Assembly (NCBI RefSeq): GCF_000514775.1
Contig: NZ_AZWO01000008.1
Coordinates: 124,001 to 188,000, forward strand
Origin: Salinispora pacifica CNR114
GTDB taxonomy: Bacteria > Actinomycetota > Actinomycetes > Mycobacteriales > Micromonosporaceae
Length of the DNA stretch: 64,000 nucleotides
Reading direction: 5' to 3'
In this document: positions 21,960-29,070 of the stretch, piece after piece
Layout of the letters: every line of letters starts with the position of its first letter
Numbering within the stretch: the first letter of the stretch is position 1
The notes under the pieces: generated by a model
What the model was told of the DNA's origin: nothing
What the model saw: only the letters and a program-made list of their open reading frames with translations
The model's database searches: none
Made by a program: the position numbers and the translations under genes

Positions 21960-22901
21960 ATGCGTCGAGTATTCGTCACCCTGTGCGTGCCCCTGCTGCT
22001 GGTCGCCGGTTGCGCGCCGGCCGACTCGGAGCCGGCCGACGCCCCCCCGCCGGACGGCCGGCAGGCGGCGTTCGAAGAGCGGGCCACCCAGATCGCCGCG
22101 GCCTGGCAGCCCGGCCCATCCTGGAGTGACGGGTACATCCCACTCCAGGAGCCCGCCATGACCGTCGGAGACCCCGGCTTCACCCCGGACACTCAGGCCG
22201 CCTTCCAGGCCGGCTGGTACCGGGACCAGATTCCGCTGCCGACGGACCAGCCCGAAGACGGCACCATCCAGTTCCCCTCCGGCACCCTCACCGTGCCGCT
22301 GGTCAGCGCTGCCGAGGCGTACCGGGAACTCGACCGGGGCGACCCACCGGCCTGCGACGGGCGGCCGACGAACCCGGCCACCCCACCAGCCCCGGCGGAT
22401 GGGCCGGACACCGGGGTGAGCACCTCGCCGCAGACCGCCTGCATCCCGCTCACCGTCACCGCCGTCGAGCTCGACAGCGTGCCGGTGCGGACCAGTCGCG
22501 GCGAGGCAGCGGTGCCGGCCTGGCTGTTCACCATTGACGAGCTGACCGCCCCGGTGGCCCGGCTCGCGGTCGCCCCGACCGCCGTCGGAGAGCCGCCGGA
22601 GCCGACCGCACCCACCGCGCCACTGCACCAGGAACTGGTCGGGGCGCTGGACCTGCGCGCCGTGGACGACGCCACGCTGACCGTGCGGGTCGGCATCGGT
22701 GCGTGTGACACCAGCGTCACCCCACTGGTATACGAACAGGATGACGTGGTGGTGGTCGGCGGCGCGGTGACCCGCAGCACCGGTGTCTGCACCGAGCAGC
22801 TTCTGCTCGAACCGGTGACCGTGCAGCTAGCCGCCCCGCTGGGGGAGCGGACCGTCCTCGACGTGCTCGGCGGTGGGCCGCTGCGGCTCACCACCGGCTG
22901 A
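21960..22901 (+). CDS. putative lipoprotein of unknown function
   Basis: 313 aa. MRRVFVTLCVPLLLVAGC is a lipoprotein signal with the Cys of the lipobox LVAGC at residue 18, so the protein should be anchored outside the membrane. The mature part is Pro/Asp/Thr-rich and beta-like, with four further cysteines that could form disulphides. No enzyme motif was recognised. The frame is open to 21855, but only the ATG at 21960 produces a signal peptide. Confidence 0.75.
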   Translation: MRRVFVTLCVPLLLVAGCAPADSEPADAPPPDGRQAAFEERATQIAAAWQPGPSWSDGYIPLQEPAMTVGDPGFTPDTQAAFQAGWYRDQIPLPTDQPEDGTIQFPSGTLTVPLVSAAEAYRELDRGDPPACDGRPTNPATPPAPADGPDTGVSTSPQTACIPLTVTAVELDSVPVRTSRGEAAVPAWLFTIDELTAPVARLAVAPTAVGEPPEPTAPTAPLHQELVGALDLRAVDDATLTVRVGIGACDTSVTPLVYEQDDVVVVGGAVTRSTGVCTEQLLLEPVTVQLAAPLGERTVLDVLGGGPLRLTTG

Positions 22902-22925
22902 CCGGCGACGGCCCGGCCGCCGGGC

Positions 22926-23729
22926 TCAGGGCAGCGCGAAGGGAAGCTTGATGCCCTCCAGGGCTGACCCGCAGGCGCAGTCCCGATCGGCCGGCAGCTG
23001 GGCCACCGCGGTGAAGAGCAGCTCCCGCAGGCGGGCGGTGTTCTCGCCGAAGACCCGGAACACCTCCTCCTGGGTCACCGATCCGCCGCCCGGCACGCCC
23101 GCATCGTGGTCGGTGACCAGCGCGATCGACGAGTAGCAGAGGGCCAACTCCCGGGCGAGCACCGCCTCCGGGTGGCCGGTCATGTTGACCACCGTCCCGC
23201 CGATGGCCGTGAACCAACGCGACTCGGCACGGGTGGAGAAGCGGGGACCCTCGACGACCACCACCGTCCCCCCGTCCACCGCCGGCAGGCCCCGCTCGGC
23301 GCCGGCGGCGAGCAGCGTACGCCGGCCGACCGGGCAGTACGGGTCGGCGAAGGAGACGTGCACCGCGCCCCGGTCGTAGTAGGTCTGTGCCCGACCACTG
23401 GTGCGGTCGATCAGCTGGTCCGGCACGACGAACGTGCCGGGGCCCAACTCCGGGCGCAGCCCGCCGACCGCGCAGGGGGCGAGCACCTGGCGGACCCCGA
23501 GCGAGCGCAGCGCCCACAGATTGGCCCGGTAGGGGATCTGGTGCGGCGGATGCCGGTGATCCCGGCCGTGCCGGGGCAGGAACGCCAACCGGCGGCCCGC
23601 GACCTCGGCGATCGTGACCACGTCGGACGGCGACCCGTACGGGGTGTCTACTACGTGCTCGGTGGCGCCGTCGAGCAGGGCGTACAGCCCCGACCCGCCG
23701 ATCACCGCGAGTTCTGCCGTGGGACTCAC
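22926..23729 (-). CDS. mtnP: S-methyl-5'-thioadenosine phosphorylase
   Basis: 267 aa nucleoside phosphorylase that splits methylthioadenosine, the by-product of polyamine and siderophore synthesis, to feed methionine salvage. Family signatures: AVIGGSGLY at the start, LPRHGRDHRHPPHQIPYRAN (phosphate and base binding), VVNMTGHPEAVLARE (NMTxxPE motif) and the Asp-containing TDHDAG. Convergent with the lipoprotein gene. Whether adenine or hypoxanthine nucleosides are preferred cannot be told. Confidence 0.92.
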   Translation of the reverse strand: MSPTAELAVIGGSGLYALLDGATEHVVDTPYGSPSDVVTIAEVAGRRLAFLPRHGRDHRHPPHQIPYRANLWALRSLGVRQVLAPCAVGGLRPELGPGTFVVPDQLIDRTSGRAQTYYDRGAVHVSFADPYCPVGRRTLLAAGAERGLPAVDGGTVVVVEGPRFSTRAESRWFTAIGGTVVNMTGHPEAVLARELALCYSSIALVTDHDAGVPGGGSVTQEEVFRVFGENTARLRELLFTAVAQLPADRDCACGSALEGIKLPFALP

Positions 23730-23861
23730 CGAACCTCCCTCGTCTCTGTCGCGTCAGACCTTAGCCAGCGACCCAGCAGCAGGCTATGGTGCCAGGCATG
23801 ACGTTGACGGGGTGGCTGGCACCGGTGTCCCCGGTTGTCCGGGCACGGTCGGACTGACGGG

Positions 23862-24461
23862 ATGTCCGACATGCAGGAAGAGGGGCGGGCGATCGGCGGG
23901 CAGGCGACGGAGTCGATGGCCGGGCGGTTGCTGGTCGCGGCACCGACGTTGAAGGATCCGAACTTCGACCGGACCGTGGTGCTGCTGGTCGCCCACGAAC
24001 CGGGCGGGGCGCTGGGCGTCGTGCTCAACCGGGCCACCGAGATTCCGGTGGCGGAGGTACTCGGCGACTGGGGCGAGTTGGCCCGTGACCCGGCCGTGGT
24101 CTTCGAAGGGGGCCCGGTGCAGCCGGATTCGGCGATCTGCCTCGCCCGCATGCGCCACCCGCTGCGGCCGATGAAGAGCTTCCAGCAGATCTCCGGTGCG
24201 GTCGGCACGCTCGACCTGACGGTGGACCCGGAGCAGCTGCGGGAGAGCATCGTGGGCATCCGGGTCTTCGCCGGCTACTCCGGGTGGGAGTCGGGCCAGC
24301 TGGAGCAGGAGATCGCGGAGGGCTCCTGGTTCGTCCTGGACGCGTTGCCCGGCGACGCCTTCGTCGATCGTCCGGACGACCTGTGGCCGATGGTGCTGCG
24401 CCGGCAGGGCGGCATGATGGCGGCGGTGGCGCACTTCCCGGCGGACGTGGCGCTCAACTGA
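23862..24461 (+). CDS. YqgE/AlgH family protein (DUF179)
   Basis: 199 aa from ATG 23862 (alternatives at 23835 and 23871). Family landmarks: GRLLVAAPTLKDPNFDRTVV, HEPGGALGVVLNRAT, FEGGPVQPDS, FAGYSGWESGQLEQEI and GSWFVLDA. The function of the family is unsettled; AlgH was once linked to alginate regulation. Last chromosomal protein gene before the element. Confidence 0.92.
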   Translation: MSDMQEEGRAIGGQATESMAGRLLVAAPTLKDPNFDRTVVLLVAHEPGGALGVVLNRATEIPVAEVLGDWGELARDPAVVFEGGPVQPDSAICLARMRHPLRPMKSFQQISGAVGTLDLTVDPEQLRESIVGIRVFAGYSGWESGQLEQEIAEGSWFVLDALPGDAFVDRPDDLWPMVLRRQGGMMAAVAHFPADVALN

Positions 24462-24551
24462 CCCGGTGCGGTGGCGGGCACCCCGCGCGATGACCGCGCC
24501 GGCCGCCGTGTGTATAGTTCTCCCGTGCCCGGGCGACCGGGTAGTGCACAG

Positions 24552-24627
24552 GGGGCCGTGGCGCAGCTGGTAGCGCACCACACTGGCAGTGTGGGGGTCA
24601 GGGGTTCGAGTCCCCTCGGCTCCACCA
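24552..24627 (+). tRNA. tRNA-Ala (anticodon GGC)
   Basis: A 76-base cloverleaf. Acceptor GGGGCCG/CGGCTCC contains the alanine-identity pair G3-U70. Anticodon stem CCACA/TGTGG has loop CTGGCAG, so the anticodon is GGC. T arm is AGGGG-TTCGAGT-CCCCT, and CCA is encoded (24625-24627). The integrase gene of a large element begins 666 bases downstream, so this tRNA is the probable integration site. Confidence 0.97.
24605..24627 (+). other. probable attachment site (3' part of tRNA-Ala)
   Basis: Site-specific elements with tyrosine integrases commonly use the T arm and 3' end of a tRNA gene as att core and restore it on integration. Here the tRNA is intact and int lies next to it. No second copy of this segment was found elsewhere in the window, so the other att site must lie beyond 64,000. 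The exact core cannot be set. Confidence 0.5.
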
Positions 24628-24628
24628 T

Positions 24629-24647
24629 CTTCCACCGCAGGTGGAAG
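24629..24647 (+). repeat. hairpin at the tRNA/element junction
   Basis: CTTCCACC-GCA-GGTGGAAG, a perfect 8-bp stem starting 2 bases after the tRNA CCA. It could end tRNA transcription or be part of the attachment region. Confidence 0.6.
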
Positions 24648-24684
24648 GGTGGAATTCATCGGCAGAGGCCGATCTACCGTGATC

Positions 24685-24750
24685 TTGTGCTCACAGTTGT
24701 GCTCACAATGATCCGTTACGCTGACTCCCATGGCGCTCGGCTGTGAGCAC
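24685..24750 (+). promoter_or_regulatory. TGTGCTCACA repeats near the att site
   Basis: TTGTGCTCACA occurs at 24685-24695 and again at 24697-24707 (12-bp phasing), and the inverted word TGTGAGCAC at 24742-24750. Repeats like this beside a tRNA att site are candidate arm-type integrase or excisionase sites, but they could also be operators for a nearby gene. Confidence 0.45.
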
Positions 24751-24760
24751 GGGAGGAAAG

Positions 24761-24955
24761 ATGGCGGTCCGCGATTCAGGTGTGGGGCTAGTTCCTGACG
24801 CCCTGCCGTACCCAAGGCGTAGCACCTCGACGGTCCGACGCTCGTCAACGATGAGTGGGGCCGCAGCGAGGTCAGACTTCCGTCTGTCTCTCCGGAACGC
24901 CTCTGCACGCCGCTTCTTCTGCGGTGCCTGCGTGGGACAGCCTTCTCAGCCGTAG
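24761..24955 (+). CDS. small ORF with strong ribosome binding site, doubtful
   Basis: 64 codons. ATG 24761 sits 6 bases after GGGAGGAAAG-type sequence, the best ribosome binding site in the 471-base stretch between the tRNA and the next start. The product is Arg/Ser-rich without domain features, so it may be a remnant or a leader. Confidence 0.3.
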   Translation: MAVRDSGVGLVPDALPYPRRSTSTVRRSSTMSGAAARSDFRLSLRNASARRFFCGACVGQPSQP

Positions 24956-25098
24956 CGCTCCCGATAACCCTGGCCGCTCACGATGAGCGCGGTGAGATCA
25001 CCGTGCTCCGGATCGTCGCGCCCAGGTATGGATGGCGGTCCCGGCCACGTGCTCCACCACTTGACCGGGACCTTGATTGGACGCAGGAGGTCCAACCC
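24951..25098 (+). promoter_or_regulatory. leader module A (upstream of the int operon)
   Basis: Starts with CGTAGCGCTCCCGATAACCC (24951-24970), then GCTCACGATGAGC, then a GGTCCCGG/CCGGGACC hairpin (25037-25072), CTTGATTGGAC and an AGGAGG ribosome binding site (25085-25090) before an ATG at 25099. The same modules in the same order and near-identical total length recur at 36711-36859. This is a duplicated cis-regulatory unit. Confidence 0.7.
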
Positions 25099-25296
25099 AT
25101 GAACCACCCTAAGACCCGACGATCGCAGCCTGCCCGGCCGGTGGCGCTAGCGATCGTCCCAGCGAGCCGTCTCGCCAGAGGCGAGGCCACGAGCCCTGTG
25201 CGCCGATCGCATGCGAAGGGCCGGTTGTTGCCTGCCGGGCAAGCGCGGATGCGCATTTCTGCGCCCCGAATCCCGCTGAACGGCGTCCGGCGATGA
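25099..25296 (+). CDS. small basic leader ORF coupled to integrase
   Basis: 65 aa, Arg/Pro-rich, no HTH, so not an obvious excisionase. It has a very good ribosome binding site (AGGAGG, 8 bases before ATG), and its TGA overlaps the integrase ATG (ATGA at 25293). An analogous tiny ORF with unrelated sequence follows the copy of the same leader at 36860. Its role may be to control translation of int rather than to make a functional protein. Confidence 0.55.
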   Translation: MNHPKTRRSQPARPVALAIVPASRLARGEATSPVRRSHAKGRLLPAGQARMRISAPRIPLNGVRR

Positions 25297-26435
25297 GCGT
25301 CCGACAAGACCCGAAACGGAACACCTGGTACTACGTCATCGATCTGCCGCGTGGAGATGACGGCAAGCGTAAGCAGAAGTTCGTTCGCGGGTTCGAGACG
25401 GAGAAGGAGGCCCTAAAGGCCGAGGAACTGGCTCGCAAGCAGTTCGGCCAAAGCGAGTTGGCGGCAGACGGCACGATGGCCGCTGAACTGGTGAAGTGGC
25501 TGGAAGAGCGCGAACTGGATGTTGCGGTGACAACGCTGAGCAACTACCGCAACGCGATCATTAAGTACATCATTCCGCGGCTGGGTGCTCGGCGACTGTA
25601 TGACCTGGACAGGCAAACGATCAACGACTTCTACCGTCATCTGTTGAGGAAGGGCGGCCGGAGGGGTACGGGGCTGTCGGCGGAGACGGTCAGGCACGTC
25701 CACCGGACACTGATGAAGGCGCTCAAGGACCTTGGCGTCGTCATCGATGGCGTCCGGCAGCCACGCCCCGACGAACGTGAGGAACATGGCCGAAAGGGGA
25801 TTTGGACGGCGAAGCAGTGTGCTCAATTCTTGGCGCACATCGCCGATGACCGCCTCTACGCGGCCTGGGTGCTCGTCGTCGTGTGCGGCTTGCGTCGCGG
25901 CGAGGTGGCCGGGTTGAAGTGGTCGAAGATCGATCTGGATCGCAAGATCCTCCACGTCCACTGGCAGCGCGCTGTTGCATCCGGCGAAGTCGAGGGCGGC
26001 GTCGTCGAGAAGGCGCCGAAGGGCAAGAGCAAGAGGTCCATCCTCTTCGGCTCCGCTTTGGGCGCGGTGTTGTCGGAGCACCAGCGCCGACAGCAGAAGG
26101 AAATGGCCGAAGCTGGTCTGCTGTACAAGGAGCTCGGCTACGTCTTCTGTAAGGAGGACGGTACGCCGTACCATCCGAAATACTTCACGGACCGGTTCCG
26201 GGCTCTCTGTATCGCGGCGGGCGTACCGGTGATCGTGCTGCATGACGGGCGCCACACGTCCGCGACCGTTGGTGCTGACCATGGAGTGCCGCGACACGCG
26301 ATGCAGAAGCGTCTGGGGCACGCGCGGGCGCGGATGACGGACGAGATCTACACCCATGTCCTGCCGGAGTCGGAGCGGCGATCTGCTGAGATCATGGAAG
26401 AGACGATCTTGGGGCCGCTCGGCCACGACGAGTAG
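25293..26435 (+). CDS. int: tyrosine integrase of the element
   Basis: 380 aa site-specific recombinase. The N-terminal arm-binding-like domain (about 1-55, NTWYYVIDLPRGDDGKRKQK) is followed by a core-binding helical domain (about 60-155) and the catalytic domain. Arg I is in CGLRRGEVAGL, the HxxR box in LHDGRHTSAT (HDGRH variant common in actinobacteria), and His plus the nucleophilic Tyr in RLGHARARMTDEIYTHV. All catalytic residues look present, so the element could still excise with a suitable directionality factor. The gene is visibly less GC-rich than its neighbours. Start coupled to the upstream small ORF. Confidence 0.95.
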   Translation: MSVRQDPKRNTWYYVIDLPRGDDGKRKQKFVRGFETEKEALKAEELARKQFGQSELAADGTMAAELVKWLEERELDVAVTTLSNYRNAIIKYIIPRLGARRLYDLDRQTINDFYRHLLRKGGRRGTGLSAETVRHVHRTLMKALKDLGVVIDGVRQPRPDEREEHGRKGIWTAKQCAQFLAHIADDRLYAAWVLVVVCGLRRGEVAGLKWSKIDLDRKILHVHWQRAVASGEVEGGVVEKAPKGKSKRSILFGSALGAVLSEHQRRQQKEMAEAGLLYKELGYVFCKEDGTPYHPKYFTDRFRALCIAAGVPVIVLHDGRHTSATVGADHGVPRHAMQKRLGHARARMTDEIYTHVLPESERRSAEIMEETILGPLGHDE

Positions 26436-26452
26436 GCGACGACAAGGCGGCT

Positions 26453-26478
26453 GGGCGAGGTCGAATGGGACCTCGCCC
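26453..26478. terminator. terminator between convergent int and relaxase
   Basis: GGGCGAGGTC-6 bases-GACCTCGCCC, a perfect 10-bp stem in the 80-base gap between the converging genes. Confidence 0.75.
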
Positions 26479-26515
26479 TTGCCGTTTCCGTTCTCGTGTC
26501 TCGACTCGCGATTGA

Positions 26516-27958
26516 TCAAGCATTCCGTCGTGATGCCCGCTCACCTGTTGAACGTACGGTCGCTGCAGAGACGGGGACCGCTGGGGCGGGAGCATGAGAA
26601 AGTGAGGCGGTAGCAATCGTCTGTAGTCGGTCAGCGGCGAGTCGCGCCGCGCTGGCCTGGTGGAGTCTGTCTTGTGCCTCGCGGATGATCGCGAGGTTGT
26701 TCGCGATCATCGATACACGCAGTACCAGTTGCAGTGCTGCGGCGGTGTCGTCATCGTTGCTGAGTCGGCCTGCAGCCGAGATCAGTCGGGACATGGATAG
26801 AAGTTGACCCGCGACCGGGTGCCACTGGCTCAGGCGTCGACCATGTGGTTCCCGGACTGCTCTGTCGAAGGTTTCCGAGATGTCGGTGAGGGGTCCGCCT
26901 CTGCGGCCCTCGAAGGCCCGCGCCGTCGACGCGAGGACGTCAGCAGCGGCGTAGGCGAGGGACGCGATGTGGTCTTCGCCGCCGGTTGGGTCCTCCGCGA
27001 GAAGACGGGCCCCGCGATCCGCCGCTGCCGTGGCCCGGCGGAAGGTGTCCGTCCGGTGTCGAGCTTCTGGGCGCCTCATCCCGCCGCGTGAGGTGGTGCC
27101 GGGAAGCATGCCCCAGAGTTGTCGTAGCTGCGGGAGGGTGAGGTCTGGAGCAAGCCTGCCACCGCCGTACCAGACGGTGTCGCCGGAACTGGTGTGGTGG
27201 TCGGGGAGTCCGACGGCATAGCCCGTGACCTCGTCTGGGTTGATCGTGCTGTGCCGCAGCCGCACGAGGACACCGGCGGATTGAAGCCGGCTGAGGAAGT
27301 CGTCCTCGTCAACGGCCGCCACAGCGGCCGTACGTACCTCGCGGCGGAGCTTGTTCCGGGGTATCTCAGGCCGGCCCTGTCGGTGGCTTTTGTTCTGCTC
27401 CGCTGCGGTTGGCCGCCGGTGGCTGGTGTGGTCAACCGGGCCTACCTGGTACAGGCCGTAGCGTTGTTCGAGGTCTCGGGCGGCGGCTTGCGCCTTGACG
27501 CGTTCGTTCCAGGCCCAGACGGTCTCGCCGTCTTGCCGGACGAGCGTGGCCACGATGTGAATGTGGTCGTCGGCGTGGCGAACGGCCACCCATCGCACAG
27601 CGTCCGGGTCGCCATGCGGGGCGATGCCGACGGCGGCGACGATCTCGGCGGCGATGTGCGCCCATTGGCTGTCGGTGAGGATGCGGTCGGTGATGTGGTT
27701 GCGGACGGAGGTGTGCCAGACGAACTTTTGTGGCGGGTTCCTGCCGGCCCGGACGGGCTGTTCGAGCAGGCGGGCCAGGGCCCGGATGTCGTGGCGTCCG
27801 GAGGCGTGGGTTGGGGGTTCCAGCGAAGGTAGCTGGCTGGGGCCGGACCACGCGGCAACGAGGTGGGGGTTGACGTGTTCCTCAGCCTTCCCTGGCCCGA
27901 ACAGGTAGCGGAGCAGTCCGCCTAAGTTCGTACCGCGGGGATGGATCGCGGGGATCAG
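26516..27958 (-). CDS. relaxase (MobP-like), probable CTG start
   Basis: 480 aa transesterase that nicks the transfer origin. The N-terminal relaxase domain has RGTNLGGLLRYLFGPGKAEE, with the likely catalytic Tyr at about 18, and the metal-binding histidine box HADDHIHIV (about 128-136), followed by VATLVRQDG. The C-terminal half is helical with a conserved WYGGGRLAPDLTLPQLR stretch. The family N-terminus begins exactly at a CTG (27958) that overlaps the mobC stop as CTGA; no ATG, GTG or TTG occurs nearby in frame, so a rare CTG start with translational coupling is inferred. A paralogue at 40062-41474 has lost most active-site residues. Confidence 0.88.
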   Translation of the reverse strand: MIPAIHPRGTNLGGLLRYLFGPGKAEEHVNPHLVAAWSGPSQLPSLEPPTHASGRHDIRALARLLEQPVRAGRNPPQKFVWHTSVRNHITDRILTDSQWAHIAAEIVAAVGIAPHGDPDAVRWVAVRHADDHIHIVATLVRQDGETVWAWNERVKAQAAARDLEQRYGLYQVGPVDHTSHRRPTAAEQNKSHRQGRPEIPRNKLRREVRTAAVAAVDEDDFLSRLQSAGVLVRLRHSTINPDEVTGYAVGLPDHHTSSGDTVWYGGGRLAPDLTLPQLRQLWGMLPGTTSRGGMRRPEARHRTDTFRRATAAADRGARLLAEDPTGGEDHIASLAYAAADVLASTARAFEGRRGGPLTDISETFDRAVREPHGRRLSQWHPVAGQLLSMSRLISAAGRLSNDDDTAAALQLVLRVSMIANNLAIIREAQDRLHQASAARLAADRLQTIATASLSHAPAPAVPVSAATVRSTGERASRRNA

Positions 27959-28407
27959 CGCAGCCGCCGGTCGATGTCGGCCACAAGAGCGTCGAGTCTG
28001 TCGAGTGCCTGCACGCACCGCCTGACGGCGTGCTCGAGCCAGACCGGCGCTTCGCCAGTGGCGTTGAGTGCTGCGGTGGCCTGGTTGAGGTTGGTGCCGG
28101 TACGCGTGATGGCGGTCCGGGCAGCGAAGAGTTCCCGCTGCATGGCGGCGAGTTCTGCTCGGGTGACGCCGGTTCCGGCAATCAGAGCGCCGGGGACGGT
28201 GGTGCTCCTGGCGGCGGCCAACGCGGCGTCGGCGCAGAAGCCGGTCGGGGTCAGCCCGGCACGGTGCGCGGCGGTCACGACATCGCCGTGCTCGGCGTCG
28301 TCGAGCCGGAGGTTGATCCGTTGCCGCCGGCCCGGAAACTGGTGACGCCGGTCGGCGCCACGTGGGCTTGGCGTGTCGCCGGTCGCTGTTCGCGTACGGG
28401 TGTCCAC
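27955..28407 (-). CDS. MobC-like relaxosome accessory protein
   Basis: 150 aa. The ribbon-helix-helix-like region RINLRLDDAEHGDVVTAA near residue 30 is followed by LTPTGFCADAALAAAR and a helical C-terminus with AMQRELFAARTAITRTGTNL, characteristic of MobC/MbeC-type proteins that bind oriT and help the relaxase. GTG 28407 is preceded by GGAGG. The stop overlaps the relaxase start. The 20-bp element motif lies 50 bases upstream. Confidence 0.85.
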   Translation of the reverse strand: MDTRTRTATGDTPSPRGADRRHQFPGRRQRINLRLDDAEHGDVVTAAHRAGLTPTGFCADAALAAARSTTVPGALIAGTGVTRAELAAMQRELFAARTAITRTGTNLNQATAALNATGEAPVWLEHAVRRCVQALDRLDALVADIDRRLR

Positions 28408-28456
28408 CGTCGTCGCCTCCGCTTCGCACGTTCCTGCGTCCGAACGTGCGGCGGCG

Positions 28457-28483
28457 GGGTTATTGGCGACGCTACGGGTAGCG
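28457..28483 (-). promoter_or_regulatory. element regulatory motif before mobC
   Basis: On the minus strand CGTAGCGTCGCCAATAACCC (28476-28457) fits CGTAGCGNNNCCRATAACCC, shared with 24951-24970 and 36711-36730. The left end is part of the palindrome CGCTACGGGTAGCG (28470-28483). Confidence 0.65.
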
Positions 28484-28699
28484 GCTCGGCATGACTCTGC
28501 TTCCGGTTCCGCTCGGGCTGTTACGGTGGAAGCAGGAGCCCGCGACCGGAAGCGAACGTGCTGGACCTGCTGGCTGCGGAAGCGGAACCAGTCGGATCCG
28601 CTTCGGCGCGAGGTATGGCAACTCGCCCTCGAAGGCGGAAGCCTGCCGGAGCGTCGGCGTGGCTGCTGTCGGCGCGCGGCGTGGTCGCGTTACCTTCTC

Positions 28700-28726
28700 C
28701 ACTGACCCCGCTGGGTCAGTGCTTTT
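28700..28726 (+). terminator. terminator hairpin with T-tract
   Basis: CACTGACCC-CGCT-GGGTCAGTG followed by CTTTT. It abuts the large palindrome at 28726-28779. Confidence 0.7.
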
Positions 28727-28779
28727 ACCGGTCACCGGATGTGCCGACCGTGCACGGTCGGCACATCCGGTGACCGGTA
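28726..28779. repeat. 54-bp perfect palindrome
   Basis: Both halves are exact reverse complements with no spacer; the centre is CCGTG|CACGG and the outer ends TACCGGTCAC and GTGACCGGTA. It could extrude as a cruciform or fold as a 27-bp hairpin in single-stranded transfer DNA. Confidence 0.9.
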
Positions 28780-29000
28780 CTACAACTTGCTTGTCTGTCT
28801 TTCCACGCACACCGGTTCCGGAACGGGGCGAGGCAGCGTTGACTTGAATCACCGATAGGGCGGTGAGCGTTCGCCATATTGATCTTGGGCCGCGCTCATG
28901 AGCAGTTCGGTTGTCGACCCCGAATGCAGTGGCTGACGGCAGTCTCTCGCCCCCCTCTTTGCAGGTCAAGTAGGTCTAGGGCTGCCATTCCTGAGACTGA

Positions 29001-29018
29001 TGCGGTATCATTACAAGT
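29001..29018 (+). promoter_or_regulatory. 18-bp repeat, copy 1 (promoter-like)
   Basis: TGCGGTATCATTACAAGT, 53 bases before the GTG at 29071. TATCAT could serve as a -10. Identical or near-identical copies are at 30006-30023 and 36076-36093, the third also just ahead of a gene. Confidence 0.6.
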
Positions 29019-29070
29019 GAAGGGAATCGAACCCCTTCCTGATGGAACCCAGACCCTCCTGGAGGTTCAC

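Larger units (their letters stand above)
28484..29000. other. non-coding mob intergenic region, oriT candidate
   Basis: Between mobC (minus) and the 29071 gene (plus). Frames open through it read as junk. It contains about seven GGAAGC/GCTTCC words between 28499 and 28645, a terminator and a 54-bp perfect palindrome. Position next to mobC and the density of structure make it the best place for oriT. No known nic sequence was recognised. Confidence 0.45.

Noticed and set aside
21415..24627. Use of ssrA as the element's insertion site
   Set aside because: tmRNA 3' ends are frequent att sites, but chromosomal genes continue after ssrA and the integrase follows tRNA-Ala instead.
25099..25296. 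Excisionase gene next to int
   Set aside because: Position fits, but the product lacks any HTH; the small winged HTH at 39812 is a better candidate.
28491..28847. 118-codon open frame in the mob intergenic region
   Set aside because: Crosses the terminator and the 54-bp palindrome, and the translation has no folded character.
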